From: Alkalitalea saponilacus
GTDB taxonomy: Bacteria > Bacteroidota > Bacteroidia > Bacteroidales > Marinilabiliaceae
Assembly (NCBI RefSeq): GCF_900168165.1
Contig: NZ_FUYV01000025.1
Span: forward strand, 1 to 47,126
Length of the DNA stretch: 47,126 nucleotides
Direction of reading: 5' to 3'
Shown: positions 45,526 to 47,126 of the stretch, in pieces
Layout of the letters: each line of letters opens with the position of its first letter
Numbering within the stretch: the stretch's first letter is position 1
Made by a program: the position numbers and the translations under genes
The notes under the pieces: model-generated
Told to the model about the DNA's origin: nothing
Database searches by the model: none
The model's input: only the letters and a program-made list of their open reading frames with translations

Positions 45526-45847
45526 TGTTTATTGTTGCAGCCACCATTGCAACCACATTGATGAGGTGTGTGCATGATTGCTATGACTTGGTGTGTTTAT
45601 TATAGAACGAAATTTTTCAAATTGCTCAAAGGGTTTAATATTGCATATACAATTCTTAAAAGCTTATATTTAGGGTTTGTTGAAAAAGTTAACAGCCCAT
45701 AGTATTGTGTGTTTTGTCCTCAAGCCGGACGAACCCTTTCTTTTTTACTAATAACGTGTTAAACTCAATAGGCATTGGGTGATTCGCAGCACTTCTCAAC
45801 AGCAAAAAGGAAAGTGAAAAGTAGAGCGAACCTGAAATCATATAATG
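45526..45847. other. Degenerate spacer downstream of tRNA-Arg
   Basis: About 320 bases without a convincing gene. A 66-codon minus-strand frame (45689-45889) runs into the repeat element and resembles no family I know. The text around 45671-45688 (GGTTTGTTGAAAAAGTT) looks like an insertion-sequence end, so the stretch may be a stack of old insertions. Confidence 0.4.
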
Positions 45848-46046
45848 CTGAAGAGGCTGTCTAAAAAGTCTGTTAAGAATATTCAACACTTACAATTTGT
45901 AAAACAACCTTGCTTTCACCCCTCCAAACCTCCCCCAAGTGGGAGGCTTAAAGTCCTTGGGGGATTTAGGGGTGAATTATTAACGTGAAATTTACGATTT
46001 GAAAGTTAAGGAAAATTTAAAATTACTTTTTGGACAGCCTCTTCAG
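45848..46046. mobile_element. 199-bp element with terminal inverted repeats
   Basis: CTGAAGAGGCTGTCTAAAAA begins at about 45847 and its near-complement TTTTTGGACAGCCTCTTCAG ends at about 46046, giving roughly 20-bp terminal inverted repeats with one mismatch. No reading frame inside encodes a transposase, so it is MITE-like. It contains a nested palindromic repeat at 45916-45975 and its right end runs into the next gene. Confidence 0.7.
45916..45975. repeat. REP-like palindromic repeat
   Basis: TCACCCCT at the left mirrors AGGGGTGA at the right, with CCCCCAAG mirrored by CTTGGGGG, and an inner hairpin CCTCCC / GGGAGG. Sequences of this type are widespread between genes in Bacteroidota; here it sits inside the MITE-like element. 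Confidence 0.65.
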
Positions 46047-46524
46047 AAACAAAAAAAGAGACTTGAAACTACCCATCACAAATAGAAAATGGACAATAAT
46101 AAGAGTTATAGTGATTAATTTACTAGTAATAACTTTCTCTTTTATTATTCAAGACGGTACCAGACTGCTGATTGTCTTCTATCCAGCAATTTTAGTTTTG
46201 TCAGCCCTCAATATTTATAAAAATAATATTCAAAATGGGTATTTAAAGAATGACACCATTATTTTAAAATACAATTGGAAGAAAATTACCATACCGGTTA
46301 GGGAGGTTATATCAGTTAGTTCAGCAATCGCAGGTCATAATGATTTCAAGAATCCATGGACTACTTTTTTTGTATTGGAGCTTAAGAATAAGTATCATTT
46401 TGGTCGGAAACTAGAGTTAGAATATATGCACCAAAATTTTCATATAGAAGAGCCAAGAGAAATATCAATCATTAAAGCGATTATAGAAAATCAGAGAAAT
46501 ATCGTTGTTGATACTACATTATAG
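46030..46524 (+). pseudogene. Hypothetical membrane protein with 5' end cut by the repeat element
   Basis: The frame encodes about 164 residues with two close hydrophobic segments (IIRVIVINLLVITFSFIIQ and LLIVFYPAILVLSALNIY) and a PH-like or STAS-like beta-rich tail (NDTIILKYNWKKITIPVREV). No ATG or GTG lies in frame before codon ~120. The first codons (a TTG start at 46030) are the inverted repeat itself. The native start was therefore probably lost when the element inserted, or a TTG in the repeat is used. Function unknown. Confidence 0.55.
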
Positions 46525-46858
46525 CATAAATCAAAACATCATAAGGTTTGTGACCTCAGCGATGCCCTAAAGCCGTTGCCAACTGTCTGAACGAATAGAA
46601 TAATCAATTTTATCGAGGAAACCACAGTCATACAAGTTGAGTACCAAATTTTCCGGGAAAATTTTATGATGTGATTTGCAATTCTAGTGAATTCTGAAAA
46701 AGAACCATCATTCGATCCTTATTTATCGAATTAAAAAGCCTGTTGGTCAAAATGACTTTCTGGTTTTGAAGGTTTTGTATCAATACTGTCCTAAATAATC
46801 TTCAGTAGGATTTATTGCTCTTTAAAAATAGTAGTTTTAGCCAGAAACATCTACAATT
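46525..46858. other. Spacer before the transposase fragment
   Basis: About 330 bases with no gene. It presumably contains the downstream end of the IS4-type element, but I could not define the terminal repeat. At 46741-46754 is TGTTGGTCAAAATG, whose reverse complement also occurs at 2623-2636. Confidence 0.4.
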
Positions 46859-47126
46859 TCAGAATAAAACCCCCTGTATGTATTTTTGAACTGGTTCAGG
46901 AGGTTCATCAAAGGGTTTATCCAACCACTTTTGCAAGTCAATTTTCACAAACATATTCAACCTGATAAACGCAACTAAATTTGACAACCTCCAGCCATAT
47001 TGGGCTAATGCTTTTAAGTATTTTAGGACAAGTATAGTTATCAAAGCAGTCCATATTTGTATCATTACAGCATTTTCGCTAGTTCCGATGAAAGATTTAA
47101 TATGAAGGAGTTGCTTTATCTCCCTG
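46859..47126 (-). mobile_element. IS4-family transposase, C-terminal part (cut by window edge)
   Basis: On the minus strand an open frame enters from the right edge and reads IKQLLHIKSFIGTSENAV, then MIQIWTALITILVLKYLKAL, YGWRLSNLVAFIRLN and DLQKWLDKPF, ending at TGA 46859-46861. IK..L.IKSF.GTSENAV.IQIW is the classic C-terminal end of IS4-type DDE transposases in Bacteroidota, just after the YREK region, which lies outside the window. Whether the full copy is intact cannot be judged here. Confidence 0.85.

Noticed and set aside
45689-45889. A 66-codon minus-strand frame
   Set aside because: It overlaps the inverted repeat of the 199-bp element and shows no recognisable domain or start context.

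Overview
The window looks like a chromosomal segment of a Bacteroidota bacterium, probably an anaerobic or facultatively fermenting member of Bacteroidia (Marinilabiliales-like). The evidence is a type IX secretion C-terminal sorting domain, SPII lipoproteins with short N termini, the DUF6452/DUF6048 pair, promoters of the Bacteroidota type (TTTG, about 20 nt, TAnnTTTG), few Shine-Dalgarno sites, AT-rich spacers and a pyruvate formate-lyase module. The genus is inference.

Layout. 1-2493: possible IS21-type end repeats, then a histidine kinase with a periplasmic solute-binding domain, translationally coupled to a SAM methyltransferase. 2494-3271: a decayed tRNA-linked patch with a tRNA-Asn-like fragment, a frameshifted GIY-YIG nuclease and intact tRNA-Asn. 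3670-7363: PfkB sugar kinase, N-carbamoylputrescine amidase, radical SAM protein and HAD phosphatase. 7358-10837: envelope proteins (lipoprotein, barrel-like protein, DUF6452/DUF6048). 11194-14594: a pair of M16 peptidases, one with the zinc site and one without. 14756-18692: focA, pflA and pflB for anaerobic pyruvate cleavage and formate export, with strong operator-like palindromes upstream of pflB. 19064-21934: a large secreted pectate lyase with a T9SS tail. 22448-28526: a complete MacAB-TolC-like exporter (ATPase, two permeases, adaptor, outer-membrane channel).

28645-36561 is mostly housekeeping: tsaB, a DUF3108 protein, larE-sfsA, a cysteine-cluster protein, frr, tyrS, cvpA-like, a small membrane protein and efp. 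36864-39949 holds a SpoIIE-type phosphatase convergent with a hybrid histidine kinase. 40141-40996 has a decayed T9SS-secreted protein abutting tRNA-Leu. recO follows, then an aminotransferase-like protein whose PLP lysine is replaced by glutamate, then a STAS-like/MCP-like pair. From 44816 to the end the DNA is an insertion-prone zone: a foldback MITE-like element, tRNA-Arg, a second element with terminal inverted repeats that cuts the 5' end of a hypothetical gene, and the C terminus of an IS4-type transposase running off the window.

No CRISPR array, phage module or obvious defence island was seen. The most unusual signals are the lysine-less aminotransferase, the 24-bp perfect palindrome at the pflB promoter, the hairpin and start ambiguity at pflB-pflA, and the decayed genes or elements next to all three tRNA genes.
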